Below are positions 24,490 through 37,324 of a stretch of DNA of 64,000 nt, piece by piece. Below the pieces are notes generated by a model. That model was not told the origin of the DNA, made no database searches, and saw only the letters and a program-made list of their open reading frames with translations. The position numbers were made by a program, and so were the translations under genes. Where the stretch lies: the NCBI RefSeq assembly GCF_003597395.2, contig NC_133772.1, positions 143,603,222-143,667,221 of the forward strand, in the 5' to 3' direction. This DNA comes from Chelonoidis abingdonii. Lineage: Eukaryota > Chordata > Testudines > Testudinidae. How positions within the stretch are numbered: position 1 is the stretch's first letter; every line of letters starts with the position of its first letter.

Positions 24490-25160
24490 TCAGAATGAGG
24501 CTGTTCCACAACATCTTTATACTCTGCTGCAAAACTGGACCCGGGATGCGTGTTCTTTCATGGCTTACTCCAGTGGCCTGTGTGACATCCACAGTATACC
24601 TCAGATCAGCGTATAGGGGAGCAGTGGGGGTCAAAAACCTAACTTGTTTCAAGACCGAGCTCCATAAGTTTAGGGAGGGGATGACATGGTGGGACTGCCT
24701 ACAATGGCATGTGGCCCATCCACGACTGCTATTAGCAAATATCTCCAATGGCCAGTGATGGGACGCCAGGTGAGGAGGGCTTTGAGTTACCACAGAGAAT
24801 TCTTTCCCGGGTGTCTGGCTGGTGGGTCTCACCCACATGCTCAGGGTCTAACTGATCGTCATCTTTGGGGCTGGGAAGGAATTTTTCCCCATGTCAGATT
24901 GACAGAGACAAGGGCAGGGAGTATTCGCCTTCCCCTGCAGTGAGGGGCAAGGTCATTTGCTGATTTGAACTAGAGTAAATGGTGGATTCTCAGCAATTTC
25001 AAGTCATTCAACCAAGACTTGAGGATTTTGGTAACTTAGCCAGAGGTTATGGGCCTAACGCCGGAGTGAGTGGGCAAGGTTTTGTGGCTGGCAATGTGCA
25101 GGAGGTCAGACTAGATGATCAGAACAGTCCCTTCTGGCCTTTAAGTCTATAGGTCTATGG
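24490..25160 (+). mobile_element. CR1-type LINE 3' region, plus strand
   Basis: A 5' stretch gives the end of the ORF2 (TELHKFREGMTWWDCLQ-like), then the 3' UTR translates to LSYHREFFPGCLAG and DRHLWGWEGIFP. It ends with gaggtcagactagatgatcagaacagtcccttctggcctttaagtctataggtctatgg, a 3' tail with a short tail repeat. Same family as the minus copy at 20640-21840. Confidence 0.75.
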
Positions 25161-26181
25161 TAGCTAGCATAACCTGAAGCAAGTTGTAGCCATGTATCAT
25201 ATCAAAGACAGGAACTGTAATGCACATGATGCTGACGTGCTTTGCCTCTGCACTATAACACAAATTTATTATTTTAACATATCTGGAAATGCACATTTAT
25301 TTTTACTGGGAAAATTGACTAGCAACCCTATTTTTCCTAGTGATGGCAGAAAGAATATTTTCTATTACAAAATCTATTTTCTAGATTATAAAAAAGTATA
25401 AAGCAGCCTTCATTTGGACCTCGTTGAAGGGCCTTTGTTGTAGGTTTTTCTTCAAACTCATGAGGGAAAGGTGATCATCAGTTTTGCTCTATTCATATTT
25501 GATTTGACATACCTGGGGGAGAAATCCCTTCTAATTGATAAAACCCCAATAATGGGTAACAAATGCAGAAAGTAGCTGACCCTACCAGAAAGCATTCCAT
25601 ACTAGCCTAAGGCCTTCTGTTGTTCTCTGGCTGCAGTAAGAAGGGGTACCGTGTCAGTCGCTAAATCAGCCACTGGTAAAAAACATAAGAAACTGCGATA
25701 TTCATGCCTATATGTTCATATGAGTTACAAGCCATCCATCAGTTGAGAGAGAAACACACACACTCCATACGCACTGAAAAATACTCTTAGCTGAGACAAT
25801 TGCCAACAGAGGGACATACTTTCTTGTAAGACATAGAAATGAACATGCATTGAGTACCTACACCATAATGGGTGCCTGTGGGATTTTGCCAACTAGAAGC
25901 AGCATGAGCTCCAGTATTCCCTTACATATGCATTAAAACAGCTGCCTGCCCCACACCCAATGTCTACTATTAGATGCAAGCAGCTGCACGACCTCCCCTT
26001 GGGGAGAAGAGCATCATCTGCCATGCATCCAATCTTCCACCTTCTGTTCATAGGAGCAGCACACTCTGGGACCCAGGAGTCCAGGTTATGGGGAAGCCTG
26101 CTAGGTTCATTCCTCTTCTCTTGCATACGCACTGAGGAAGAGCCACAACTGTAAAGTCCAAGTGCAAGGGAGCAGCCTTAC

Positions 26182-26511
26182 CTGTACTGCTGGATATGTT
26201 GACATCAATGCTGATGTCGGATATGCCTCCGCCTTTCAGGGATGCCACGCAGGTGTACGTTCCAAAGTCAGTGAATTTCAAGTCGATGATGTCCAGGTTG
26301 GTGGTGCCAGGGGAAACATCAGGGTCAGTCTGGGTGATGACCATCCTTTCTGAGCTACGCAACGGGCGTCCATTTTTAAACCAACTGAATGTCAGCTCCT
26401 CAGAAGGAACAGCTTCCACCTGGCAGGAGATTTTCACCTCGCGCCCAATCTGGATGTTGTCGTCTTTGTGATAGGGGTCAGGCGTGATCCAAAACCGGCC
26501 TTTTTTTAAGG
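26182..26511 (-). CDS. MDGA2: MDGA2 internal exon encoding an Ig domain (probably Ig4)
   Basis: This is one 330 bp internal exon of an MDGA protein, a GPI-anchored Ig-superfamily molecule that binds neuroligins in cis and limits neurexin-dependent synapse formation (family knowledge). The exon reads from LKKGRFWITPDPYH to DISIDVNISSST. The Ig fold signature is visible: first cysteine in VKISCQV, tryptophan in FSWFKNG, second cysteine in DFGTYTCVAS. On the minus strand the acceptor is tatattttag before the exon (plus 26512-26513 is the AG), and the donor is acag followed by gtaagg (plus 26176-26181). The exon starts with two bases of a split codon and ends with one, so it is phase 1-1. MDGA1 is the alternative; the recalled MDGA2 text fits much better. 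No stops or frameshifts. Confidence 0.92.
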
Positions 26512-27424
26512 CTAAAATATAAAAAACATGCCCACAGTTAGTCTAATATGGTACAGCTCTTGCAATCCGAGACCCTGATCCTGCAAACTGGTATACCCAT
26601 GCACATGAAGTCACGGTAAACTACTCAATGTGCATAAAGTGGAACACGTGGATTAAACGTTAGTTGGATCAGACTCATAACTGTGGCATACATATGCATG
26701 GCTAAAGCTCTCACCACTGTTGTCATGCAAGCAAGGAATAGATACAGTAAATAAATCTGGCTGAGCTGCTGGCAATTGAAGGGTAATAAAAACAATTCAA
26801 GATTCCTCAGTTTTGACTATGTATTGCTCTAGGTAGATCCATGCCCCCCACTCCACTGCCCTAGCAGAGTCCCGAAGATAAGCTTGCTGAAGATAAGAAA
26901 ACACACACATCAATCTAATGTCACTGAAATGATCAGCAGTGTCATCTCAAATCTGTCTGTGGACAGACACAGCTGTGCAGAACAGCCCTTTGCCACTTTG
27001 CTACATGGGAAAAAGGCAAACAAACTCCTAGGCTAAAATCCTCCCTGAGGTACACACATGTGGCTCCTTCCCCCACCAGTGGCCTGGATTCACCCCTCAC
27101 TCATACAGGCTGCAGCCTCCATAGGCTTGTCCCAATGAGGATCCCCCTACCAGAAACTGCAGCTCCAGAAGTGGCCAGGTAAGATGCACACCTGGAGCAC
27201 GGATACATCTTCTGAGCAGCCTCCATTAGTGGGTCTGTTCTGAAGTCGCAGCAGCAATTTAAAGCTGCCCTTCCCCAGTGTATTCCGCATGAGAGGCTGG
27301 GTGTGGTGCTCCCTGGGTGCTCCCAGGGTTCCTCCTGGGTGTGGCGCTCGGTCCTATCTAGCAGCACTGAGACCACTTAGAGAGAATTAAACGAGTTCAA
27401 TTGGTAGCCTTAGCAAAGAGCCAG

Positions 27425-27495
27425 TTGGCTTTTAGCTCCTGCAATAGAGACTCATGTACTAAGTTCCAGAGGTCCAGGTTCAATCCCGACGACCA
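27425..27495 (+). mobile_element. tRNA-derived SINE fragment (weak)
   Basis: Has tagctcctgcaatagaga, which resembles a degenerate A box, and ggttcaatccc (27477-27487) as a B box at plausible spacing. It lies just before an MIR copy. No CR1-like tail is clear. Confidence 0.35.
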
Positions 27496-27734
27496 AGGGT
27501 CTGTCAGTGTTGTACAAACACAGCATGCCCTTCCAACGGGTGAAGTGGGCTGCCTATCCCTGGTGGGGCAGTGCCTGTCGAAGTGAAGTGAGGCCAATAT
27601 ATGTGCACATGGCTAGGAACAGAATGTTGGCCAGAAATTGCAGTGACGGACCTTGCCACAAGCATCAACAGGTTTTGGGGTGTTTTAGATTAAGTTATTT
27701 TCTTCAATTCACTGGGACAAGAATTAAGTACAGT

Positions 27735-27900
27735 AATTAATTCTCAACCCTCCAGCCAACGAGGGGAAGTACTGTCCCAGTTTTACAGAGGAGGAACCTG
27801 AGTTACGGAAATTAAACGAGGGCTTAAGGAGACAGTGTCAGAGCCAGCATTAGAACTCAGACGCCCTAGGTCCCATCCAAGAATGCTAACTGCTACCCCA
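27735..27900 (-). mobile_element. MIR-type SINE copy
   Basis: Reads gtcccagttttacagaggaggaacctgag, then gagccagcattagaactcaga. This is the reverse complement of the MIR core region. Confidence 0.6.
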
Positions 27901-28734
27901 TGACACTCTCATGGGGCAGGACAATCTTCAACCAATGAGAGTTATTTACACAAATTCAGCAATCTGACATTGTGGCAAATTGCCAGCACTATTACGATGG
28001 GTCTCACGCTTTCTCTCCTTTGGGGGATGTTCAGGGCGCCATTTTTTGCTCCTGAATTGGAATATTAATTTCCCCACTAGTGTCCTTGAGGAGGGGAGTG
28101 GACAGGGAGGGACCTGGGCCCACCTTCTACTCCAGGTCCCAGCCCAGGGGCCCTGAGGATAGTGGTGAACCACTTGAACTGGCGGTTCCTTCCCCTGGGC
28201 TACTTCCCTCTCCTGGGGGGCGGGGGGGGGTTCCTGTCCTCCCTCTGCACAAGCCTGGTGCCCCTTATCTAGGGTCTTGGACTTCTTAACCCACCACAGC
28301 ACTCCTCCAAACTTTCCTCTGCTTCCCTTCAAACTGTTCTCTGTTCCAACAACACCATTCTTCTCTGCTCCAACTCCCACACTGTCCGATTGAAGCAGGG
28401 GTTTTTATCATTCACTGACTGCAGGTGCTCTAGTTAATCTATAGAAAACTTTCTTCCCCTCACAGGGAATAAGGCTCCCTTCTAATCCTCTCCTGCTGCC
28501 CTTTGGCCATGCTGTATCACATCCATAAAAAAGCAACTTGATGCCATACTTCAGACATCCATTTTCAAAATTTTTGTTTAAAGCAAACATAAAACTATCC
28601 TGAAACTGTAGCAATTGGAATTAGCAAAGCAGCTGGTACAATGCTAATTTTTGGAAGATGTTCCAGAGTCAACAATTAAGCTCTTTAAATATGCATAACT
28701 TCTGATATACTGCATGTAAATGCTACTTGTATAA

Positions 28735-28760
28735 TCTCTCTCTCTCTCTCTCTCTCTCTC
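28735..28760. repeat. (TC)n microsatellite
   Basis: A perfect run of 13 TC dinucleotide units. Confidence 0.95.
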
Positions 28761-30735
28761 AGAATATATCTCTATATATTCTGTGTCAAACTGAAAAGCC
28801 CCACAAGGAAAATACCAGTTGCAAATTTTATAAACAAATATTCAGGCTAAACACAAAAATTGGAAGACAAGTATTTAAATCTGACATTTCTGCTGCATTA
28901 TGTGACTTTTTATCACAGTGAAAAGTTCCTTTGTTTTCCCCCCTTTATTCCGGTGACTGCCCATACACTGCTTCATGCATGGAGCATTCTGAGGTGAAAT
29001 TAGGACACACAGCAGCATTCTCTGCTATCTGGCCTCATGTATTTAGATGCTTACAGCAAATGAAGTGTGACATCGTTACAAACGGTAAAGGCTGTGTACT
29101 GAAAATTTTCTTGTCAGGATACCATACTTTGGGTAATAAACAGTTTGCTCATATACAGAAAGCGTAACAATATGAAATGGAAATGAACTTATGAGGTACA
29201 AAGCAAGCTAGGAGCATCCCTTGTCAGCTGTTTATGAAGTGCTGAAAATGCTAATTCAGACTCTCTGTCCTTAGCTCAGTAACTCTTGGAATAAAACTGC
29301 TTTGCAGCTAACCAAAGTGAGGCAGAATTACAATTTTTACCACTTTCTACAGCGATAAAAGAGCTGAAACTTCCTTGATGATATTTTAATTGTATTTTTT
29401 AACTTCTCTCTTTTTTTTCATTCTCTACCCACAAATCTAAAAATCTTTCAAAATCCAGATAACAGTCCACAAACAGAAAGAGATGGACAAACACACAGGC
29501 AATAGACCCAGAGAGACACAGTGACAAACTTTGGTTGGTGAAATAGCATAACCATTTTAATTAGAGAATGAAAGAATTGGTTTGTTTGCAGCACAGGCTG
29601 GAGAACACAAGAGGTTATTTGGAAACTCATGTAGTTCATTGTTAAGGTATATGGATGGCTGCTGGGTTTCTAATTAAGTATTTCTGAATCTTGAAAGATT
29701 CATGAATTTTAGTATGAAAAAATTCATGTCAGACTATGTTAGTAATTATTCATCATTTGTTCCTCTGTTTAAAAGTTGCAGTCAACCGCATAGGAAGCAG
29801 AAACTGGCGCATTGACTTAGCTGACCAATCCCACACAACAAATAAAGAAGCTGAAAACTGTCAAAATGAACATTTGTAGTCAGCTGCTGCAATTTGTTCA
29901 AATACCATTTCCCACACATACATGGATGTAACAAATAGAGAAAAAGAAAGGTAAGCTAATGATTTAAGGAATAATTCAGTCAGCTCTGTTTGGTAGTAAA
30001 ATCACCAAGATGGTTTCAATTCCGAATCTTTTTTTCCTTGTCAGCACATAGTGAGTTTTAGCCATTTCTCTTTCCCAGCAAATGGATAGCAAAGTTGAAA
30101 AGAAAGTTTTAAATATCATCCATTCCCGGTTTTGGCTAAAACCATAAAAGCATCTGTAAACTAAGGAGAAAAGGATTCAGGCCATAAGCCTCATGGGTCA
30201 GGAACACTCCTTTCATTGCTCACGTACTACATTGCATAGTTGGCTACCAGCAAGTGAGGTGCTGTTTGGTTTGTTGTCTTATTTTTACTTATGCGAAAGC
30301 ATCAGGTATTAGCAACAACCAGTGGCAGGATATTGGACCTGGAGCAGACAATGTTCAGCCCTGCTATGGCAAATCCTATATTTCTAAAACTACTGTAATG
30401 ACAGAAGAAGTTTTCTGTCAGGTAGGTCCCAGGGGTTGCTGTACAACACCCACCTTAGCCAAACCATTCTCTCAAAGGAGATTCAGAGGCACAGAAACTG
30501 GGTGCTGAAACACTGTGTTTCTTGGCAGAAACTACAGGAGCCTATAGATCCTATAAAATTGGAGCTAGTGAAAGCTTCTGTGCCTCCTCCTCTCCCTTCT
30601 GCTCTCCACACACGAGGCTCTCCCTTCACATGCCACCCCGCTTCCCTAGCCTCTCAGCAAGCATCACAGCCATCGCTAACAGCAACAAGGACTCTCAGTT
30701 TTACACTTGGTTAACCAGAATGCCGCTCCTCTCAC

Positions 30736-31794
30736 TGTGGTAATCTAGCCTCCCAGTCCCAGACCTGGATTTTAGCGTCCACAATCTGGTCCTGTCCCAA
30801 ACCTGGACTTTTGCGTCCAAAATTTGGGGGCTTACCTGAACTCCCCCCAAGCTCACTACCAGCTTGGATAATTTCGCTGCCACCAGGTCAGGTATTTAAA
30901 TTGAGAGGCCTGACCTCCCCCTTTCCTCTCTTGGTTCCACACTCTTCCTTTGGGGACCCCCAAAGACCAGAGCCCTGGGTCTCTCTCTCTCTCTCTTCTC
31001 CAGCTTCCCCCCCTTTCCTGGGTTAGCCGGTGCAATGCTACGCTTCGCTCCTTGAATATAACCGGAGAAGCAATCTAGCTTCCCCGAGGCTAGGTATGGC
31101 CTAGTCAGCTCACACAAGAAATTCCCCCTCCTTTGTTCTATAGCCTTTCCGCCTTGGACAATGGGAGATGAGGCACCGAGTTTGGGATTTCCCTCCCCCC
31201 TCTGCCTCATAGAAAAGAAACTTTCACCAGGTTAAAAAGAAAACTTTATAGAAAAACAAGAAAGAAATAAAACAATAATCTTGCATTAAGAAACTCAATA
31301 CAGGCTCTTTGCTTATAAGAAAATATGAAAAACAGTCTGATTTAAAGATAGCCGATTAAACCAGTCCAACCAATCCCCTAACATGAATACAACCCAAAGC
31401 TCCTCATAGCCGAATTGCTTGGGGTTCCTTTGTACTCACAGATGTGTAGGAGACACTTGGAGATAAGATGCAGTTAGGAGGAAGCTTGTTAACTCACAGC
31501 CGAGAAACAACAAAAGACAGCATCCACATCTATTCGTACAACCAAAGCTCTCATAGCCGAATTGCTTTGGGGGTTCCTTTTACTCACAGACTTTGGTATA
31601 ATATGTGAATAAGAAGAGTTAGGAGGAAACTTGTTTACTCACAGCCGAGAAAACAAAAAAGACCCTGAGTATCCCAATTCCCGCCCTGACTCTTTAAACA
31701 ATCCAGTTCTCTGATTGGTCCTCTGGTCAGGTGTTTGGTTACCCTTTCCAGGTAAAAGAAACTTAACCCTTACCTTACCTATCTATTTATGACA
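30736..31794 (-). mobile_element. Solo LTR, 1059 bp, with perfect 5 bp target-site duplication
   Basis: On the minus strand the LTR begins tgtcataaatagataggtaa and ends gattaccaca, so it has the TG...CA ends of a retroviral-type LTR. The flanks are ctcac at 30731-30735 and ctcac at 31795-31799, a perfect 5 bp duplication. No internal gag/pol text lies nearby, so it is a solo LTR from homologous recombination. The minus orientation is inferred from resemblance to a turtle LTR recalled from memory. A duplicated 120 bp block lies inside (31394-31662). Confidence 0.85.
31394..31662. repeat. Imperfect tandem duplication within the LTR
   Basis: Two units, 31394-31517 and 31543-31662, share ctcatagccgaattgctt, ggttcctttgtactcacag-like and gttaggaggaaacttgtttactcacagccgag-like text, separated by a 25 bp non-repeated spacer. 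The unit is close to 120 bp. It is inside the solo LTR, so it arose before or during element evolution. Confidence 0.8.
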
Positions 31795-34195
31795 CTCACT
31801 CTCTCTGGTCGCGTTCTCCGGGAGCCTCACAAAACCTGCACTGCCATTGCGCTATGCCTCTCTTGACAACATGAGAGGAACAATCTTGGTTTTATAATCG
31901 TAGCCCTGAAGCATTAAGTACCATTGTTAACCAATCAACATCTACAGCTCCCTAACCTCACTCACCTGCAGGGGGAGACAGTTTAGTTCCACCATTAGCT
32001 GTTCAAAGGCTGTGTTGGAAATTGATTCATTTGCCTTAAAGTTAATTCCTTTCCTATTAAATGTGCTGGTTACATGGGGCCGTTCTAGTCACACATTCAG
32101 GTTGTAAAAGAGCCAAGAGCAATAATCAAAACTTTCCATGTTCTAAACATTTTTGAGGGACAATTGTCCAGATATATTGACACTCTGCAGGCAGCCACAC
32201 CTTCCTTGCCCACAAAAACTTCCTCACTCCGCCAAAAGACTCTGCCCCTCCTGGGTGCTAGTTTTTAGGAGGTTGCCAGGTTCTCATGGTAAAGAATCAC
32301 AGAAAGAGTCACTTTCATCTAGTGTTGAGCAAGAAACGTCATGAGAATAAGGAGGACAGTGTCATCTGTAATCTCATCTTTTTCCCTCTCTGCTTCATTG
32401 CAGAGCTTTTGGCTTGCACTCTGCCCAGCCCAGTCCCTATTATAGCTGGAAGGAAAAGGACACATACCCTCATAGGGGGAAAGCCTAGGGATTCACTAAC
32501 TACTTTCTTCCCCGGGCAAGCTAATGCTCATCATCAATATTAACTTATGAAGACTCTTCCTCCACACTTGCAAACGTTTCCCTGAGAGGAGGGTCATGGG
32601 CATGTGAAGGCAGGTTTCCCAAGTCTGCACGACTCCTGCGGAAGATTCTTTCAGTCCCAATGGCTGGAAGAGCAGTGAGGGCAGTGAATAGCCCTGAAGT
32701 GTGCAGTCTCTGTGCCAATATTCCGACCCTTGTTGCACTGAGCTAGATTCAGGGGATTTCTCCATGGGCTGTTGGACCTTCTGTAGGGACAGGAAGCAAA
32801 AGCCTACTCCAAGATCTGAGGTGCAGAATCCCCGATCCACAGGCTGGATAATGCCTCTGATGGTCGTCAGGGCATTTAAGTTTTCTGTCCATATACTGCC
32901 CTCTCTCAGAAGCATTTCCCCTCCATCTGTCAGGAGTTGAAGTATCACCTATCACGTGAAAGTTTATTAACAGCTATATTTTCAATAAGGTCTCAGGGTT
33001 TGCATGCACCGAGGAGCCCAAATTAACATCTCTTTGTCCATTCCTAGTGCACTGTTCTTTGAGAAGGTCCAGATTTGAATCCTTTCCAATGACCCCAATA
33101 CCTAATAGCAGACGTACTGATGTACCCACGGTTGCCCTGAGTTCTGCCCAGGAGTGCACTGCTTGTTTTGTTTTGTCGCTACATCAGTTACATTCAGGGC
33201 AAGCTTTTCTTCACAGCCCTTAGGGTTTGGCACCATATTTAAAAAGAAAGAAAACTTAGATCTGGACGTAATCACATGAGTCTGGGAGCTGGGGCCCTGG
33301 AGACATGCTTACAATATCACTGTCCTGGCAAGGTTTTCTGCACACTGTCAACAAAAAGTGCTGGAAATATGGCAAATGTCCATAATTGCCCTGTGCGCTT
33401 TGGAATCAGTTCAAGAAATTGTCAGTCTGTCTCTGAAAAACTGTGATGTGATCAAATAGAAACCGGGGAAGCGATCTTCTCCCCTCTTCCCCAACTGTTT
33501 TCGCAGTTAATTACATTTCAAAGTTATGAAATACATTGAAATTGTCTCAACTAAAGCCTATTTGCATTCAGATATATCTTATCTCCCCCACCCCAATCAA
33601 CCCAAATGCTCCTTTAATCCATCAAAATGTTTAATATCTTGAAAATGCATATTTTGAGATATTTGAATAGCATCAAACAGAGTGATTGAATTCATTAGCT
33701 GCTGCACAATTTGCAAGCTTTGACACAATGGTTTACTGGCCACTGCCTGCCTTCTAAGCTGACACAGGGGAGTGGGGGAATGCTTGGCCTTGTTTTTCTG
33801 GTACCACCAGCAATGGCAATATTCAGTAGCAGAACGGTGCAAAATACTAATTTGAACCTTGAACGCACAGTCAGACTCCACTTGGTTTGAAGCTCTGTTC
33901 CCAACCAGCTGTAGTTCTGTTTGAACGTTGATCATGTCTGTGAGCATCTTGTCAGAGCGGGAGAGCAACTTTGCTTTATCTTGTTATCTATAAATGGTTT
34001 GAGACAGTCATCTGCTGGTGCGAAAAACTGATGTAATTGCTGCCCAGACGTGTGATTTGTAGCGCACACGCCCACCAACAGCTTTTATCGGCCTTACAAA
34101 ATCCAGAACTATGCTACATATTCCCAAGCACCTCTACTGGCAATTTACAGAGCGATAGGTAGAGAGCGCTCTTTAAACAGTTGAGGTGTTCTGTG

Positions 34196-34565
34196 GGTTT
34201 GTCCACACTCTGAGCGAGGGGTGGAAGAGACACACCCATGCTAGATCTGATTGAGTTAGTGCCCTAAAAACAGAATGCAGTGTAGGCTAGCAGCTCCGAG
34301 TATGTGCCTGTCAGAGACTCCAGGTATGTTCTTGGGCCAGCTCACTGGGCCCCCCGCATGGGCTGCCACAGCTATATTCCATTCCATTCCATGCCACAGC
34401 TATATTCCACGCTCGATCAGAACTAGCGCGAGTCTGTCTCTTCGAGCCAGCAGTCACCCCCTCAGCTCCAAGTGCAGACATGTGGGAAAAGTCACACGGA
34501 ACCCACCGCTGGGACAACAGGATAAGCAGACAGTGTTTTCACAGGGTAGCGGCCAGTGTGTCAGT
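34196..34565. repeat. Unclassified repeat-like stretch before a PLE
   Basis: Starts with gggtttgtccacactctgagcgagg, similar to the outer motif of several fold-back elements here, followed by a duplicated word ttccattccattccatgccacagctatattcc (34377-34410). No coding content is recognisable. Class unknown. Confidence 0.35.
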
Positions 34566-35225
34566 GTCAGAGGATCGTTCACCTGCACATCTACCAATGT
34601 GATATATGCCATCGTGTGCCAGCAATGCCCCTCTGCCATGTACATTGGCCAAACCCGACAGACTCTATGCAAAAGAATAAATGGACAGAAATCAGACATT
34701 AGGAATCATAACATTCAAAAATCAGTTGGAGAACACTTCAATCTCCCTGGCCACTTGATTACAGACCTAAAAGTTACAAGAGTACAACCAAAAAAACCCT
34801 TCAAAAACAGACTCCAATGAGAGACTGCTGAATTGGGATTAATTTGCAAATTGGACACCATTAAATTAGGCTTAAATAAAGACTGGGAGTGGATGAGTCA
34901 TTACACAAAGCAAAACTATTTCCCCATGTTTATTTCCTCCCTCCTACAGTTCCTCACATCTTCCTGTCAATAGCTGGAAATGGGCCATTTTCATTATCAC
35001 TACAAATAGTTCTTTTTCTCTCCCACTGATAATAGCTCACCTTAACTGATCACTCACCTTAGAGTGTGTATGGCAACACCCATTGTTTCCTGTTCTCTGT
35101 GTATATATATATCTTCCTACTCTATTTCCCACTGCACGGATCCGATGAAGTGAGCTGTAGCCCACAAAAGCTTATGCTCAAATACTTTTGTTAGTCTCTA
35201 AGGTGCCACAAGTACTGCTGTTCTT
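34566..35225 (+). mobile_element. Penelope-like element: GIY-YIG endonuclease and 3' end
   Basis: It opens with FTCTSTNVIYAIVCQQC then MYIGQTRQTLCKRINGQKSD, the GIY-YIG endonuclease of PLEs (IYAI, CQQC cysteine pair, YIGQT, KR). After a stop the same frame continues ETAELGLICKLDTIKLGLNK and DWEWMSH, so the stop lies in an ORF that was longer. The stop codon is tga where the copy at 53796-55106 has aga. The end is ttagtctctaaggtgccacaagtactgctgttcttt at 35225. 5'-truncated; no RT. Confidence 0.88.
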
Positions 35226-35457
35226 TGAGCTCTCTGAAACATTTTAGATGTCTGATAATTTCTCTCTCTCTCTCACACACACACATCCCGCTCTAATTCT
35301 GTAGAAGGGGGAGAGAAATAGACTCTTATTCCCTTGTTTGGAGGGCCAGGGCTGTCTATTAACTATCTCACACTAAGTGAAAAAGGTTTCTGAGCAGGCA
35401 GAGGGCCTGCACAGAAACTCTGTGCAGAGGACTAAGGCCTGATCCTCAGCCCATCGA

Positions 35458-36425
35458 GGGGTGTGTCTACACTGCAATCCGGAGGTGTAATAGCAACACA
35501 AGATGATATACTTAACCTAGCTTTGATACAGCTCAGGTGCCAATCACCAGGAATCTGCAACAGCATGGAGTTCAGTGCCACCTGTACAAGCTCACCTGGC
35601 ACCATAGACAACTCCTGCCTCCCGACATGGCACAATCTAAAGGGGAGGACACGGTGACTACTCCATTTGTGTCCTCTGCAATGCGAGCTCCCTACCCTGT
35701 GCCCATCCAGGGAGGGAGGGGAACTCTGTCCTTTTCCTGCTGGGCCTCCCCCGGCCATGTTCAGCCGCTCTCCCTGGTAACCGGGCCCAGGCAGGGAGTG
35801 GGACTAGCTGCTTTTCATGCCTGCTGCTCCAGGTTGCTGACTCTGTGCAGCGCAGCAGCTGCCTGAGGGAGGGCCAAGCTGGGGTGGCAGACTGCCCTGC
35901 CCTCTCTGCTCCCCACTAGGGCCTGGCTGCCAGGGAGCCAGAGCCCCCCCATTCCTATGCCCATGGAAAATTCAAAGTTCACTTGGCTCCAGTCCCTGGC
36001 AGCTGGGCCTGGGCAGGGAGCAGAGGGGGAGAGGCAGGCCGACACCCCAGCCAGGCTCTCATTGGCACCCAACGTGCTGCACAGAGCAGTGACCCAGAGC
36101 AACGGGTTTGAGAAGTGGTTGGTCCCGCTCCCCAGCTGGGCCTGGTCGCCAGGGAGAGCAGCTGAACATGCTGAGGGGCAGGCACCCTGGGAGAAGAACC
36201 TCTCCCCCATCACACAGCAGGCAAGCAGAAATCTGGGGAGGCACTTGACCCCACATGCCCCCCCTCCACACACACATCACCTATCCCTGGGTTCCTGGAC
36301 AGTTACTCGGGTGACTTGCAATGCTGAATCCTAGGCTTCCACAGCTTCACTGCTATCAGTGCCCAAGTTAGCCAGATTAACGATTACTTGGGTATGCCAC
36401 GATTGCAGGGTAGACATACCCAAAA
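35458..36425. mobile_element. Inverted-repeat DNA element, about 970 bp
   Basis: Left end gggtgtgtctacactgcaatcc and right end gattgcagggtagacataccc are inverted repeats (near 19 of 21 positions pair). The interior is GC-rich with no transposase. Duplication flanks were not found. It may be a composite. Confidence 0.5.
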
Positions 36426-37324
36426 TCATCAGCAGTCCTTCCGTTGACTCCAGTGGGATTTGGACCAAGCCCTTTGCCTGAACCCCCAGGACCAGGACAA
36501 ACAGGAGGCTCCATGGAAGTAGTTCATTACTAGCATCATTCCGTAGAAACTCCATGCCCATGACTCTGAGGGTGTTTATTGGCTTTAGAAGGAGCCACTG
36601 CCAGCTCTCCAGGTCACCCTGGTGACTTTTGAGTGGATGGAATTTTCAGAAGAGGCGTGAATCTAGGGGGCTCTTGGTGCTAAGATGAAATTAAACACCT
36701 TAAGCAATTGTATTATGGGCAACTCCAATTTAATTGTTTAGTAAAAAGCTGGAATGCTTTTCCCTAGCCAGGACAGTACAAAACCAGCGTTTCAAGCTAA
36801 CATCCACAATTTTTCACACTCACTAAACTTAAAAAGAAAAACAACCACCGCACATTTTAAACAGCAAAGTTAGAAATCCCTGAAAATGGAGCTTTAGAAG
36901 AGAAGTGCTGAAGCACAATCACAGCAGTGCCATTATTCTGCCCATCTTATTAGCGTGATGACTGGAGCCTTTTAGATTACACAGGCATGTGTGTCTTCTT
37001 GCTTGTTGATTTAGAAGTAAAATACTTTGATAATGGCCAGAGAGAGAGAAACAACACCCAGAGAGAGAAAGATTTTCTTTCTGAGTATGTGCACAAGGGA
37101 AGGAAAGAAGATGTAAACAATCATGTTTTCTTGTATGCAAAGTTCCTGTGTGGAAGCATGATGCGGTGTAGGATTCTATGCTATTTTAACCCCACCATGC
37201 ACAAAAACCATCCACTCTTTCTTAGGATTGACATGTAGAAGTAAATCTGTGTGCTCATATAACAGGCCCCCCAGTGCCTCAGACAGGATACCTCAGTTTT
37301 GGATCCAGTATCCCAGGAGTAAGT

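Larger units (their letters stand above)
13284..26181 (-). other. MDGA2: MDGA2 intron between the two Ig exons
   Basis: This is a 12.9 kb phase 1 intron with GTAAGG donor and a pyrimidine-rich acceptor. It holds a CR1 3' end (about 14555-14620), a minus CR1 (15705-16360), an L2-type tail (16495-16605), and a nested LINE/PLE block (19630-22516) followed by a fold-back element. A LINE 3' region lies at 24490-25160. I recognise nothing in 13300-14550, 14620-15700, 16610-19630, 22760-24490 and 25165-26181. ORFs there are short and lack family signatures. Confidence 0.85.

Noticed and set aside
28735..28760. CT-rich tract as a splice acceptor for a plus-strand exon
   Set aside because: It is a simple microsatellite, and no coding frame with family character follows.
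34275..34565. The 181-codon open frame starting at 34275 as a host gene
   Set aside because: The C-terminal half is the PLE GIY-YIG domain. The N-terminal half matches nothing and is a chance extension.
35815..36273. A 152-codon minus-strand open frame
   Set aside because: It lies inside an inverted-repeat DNA element that is GC-rich; no domain and overlapping frames of similar length on both strands.
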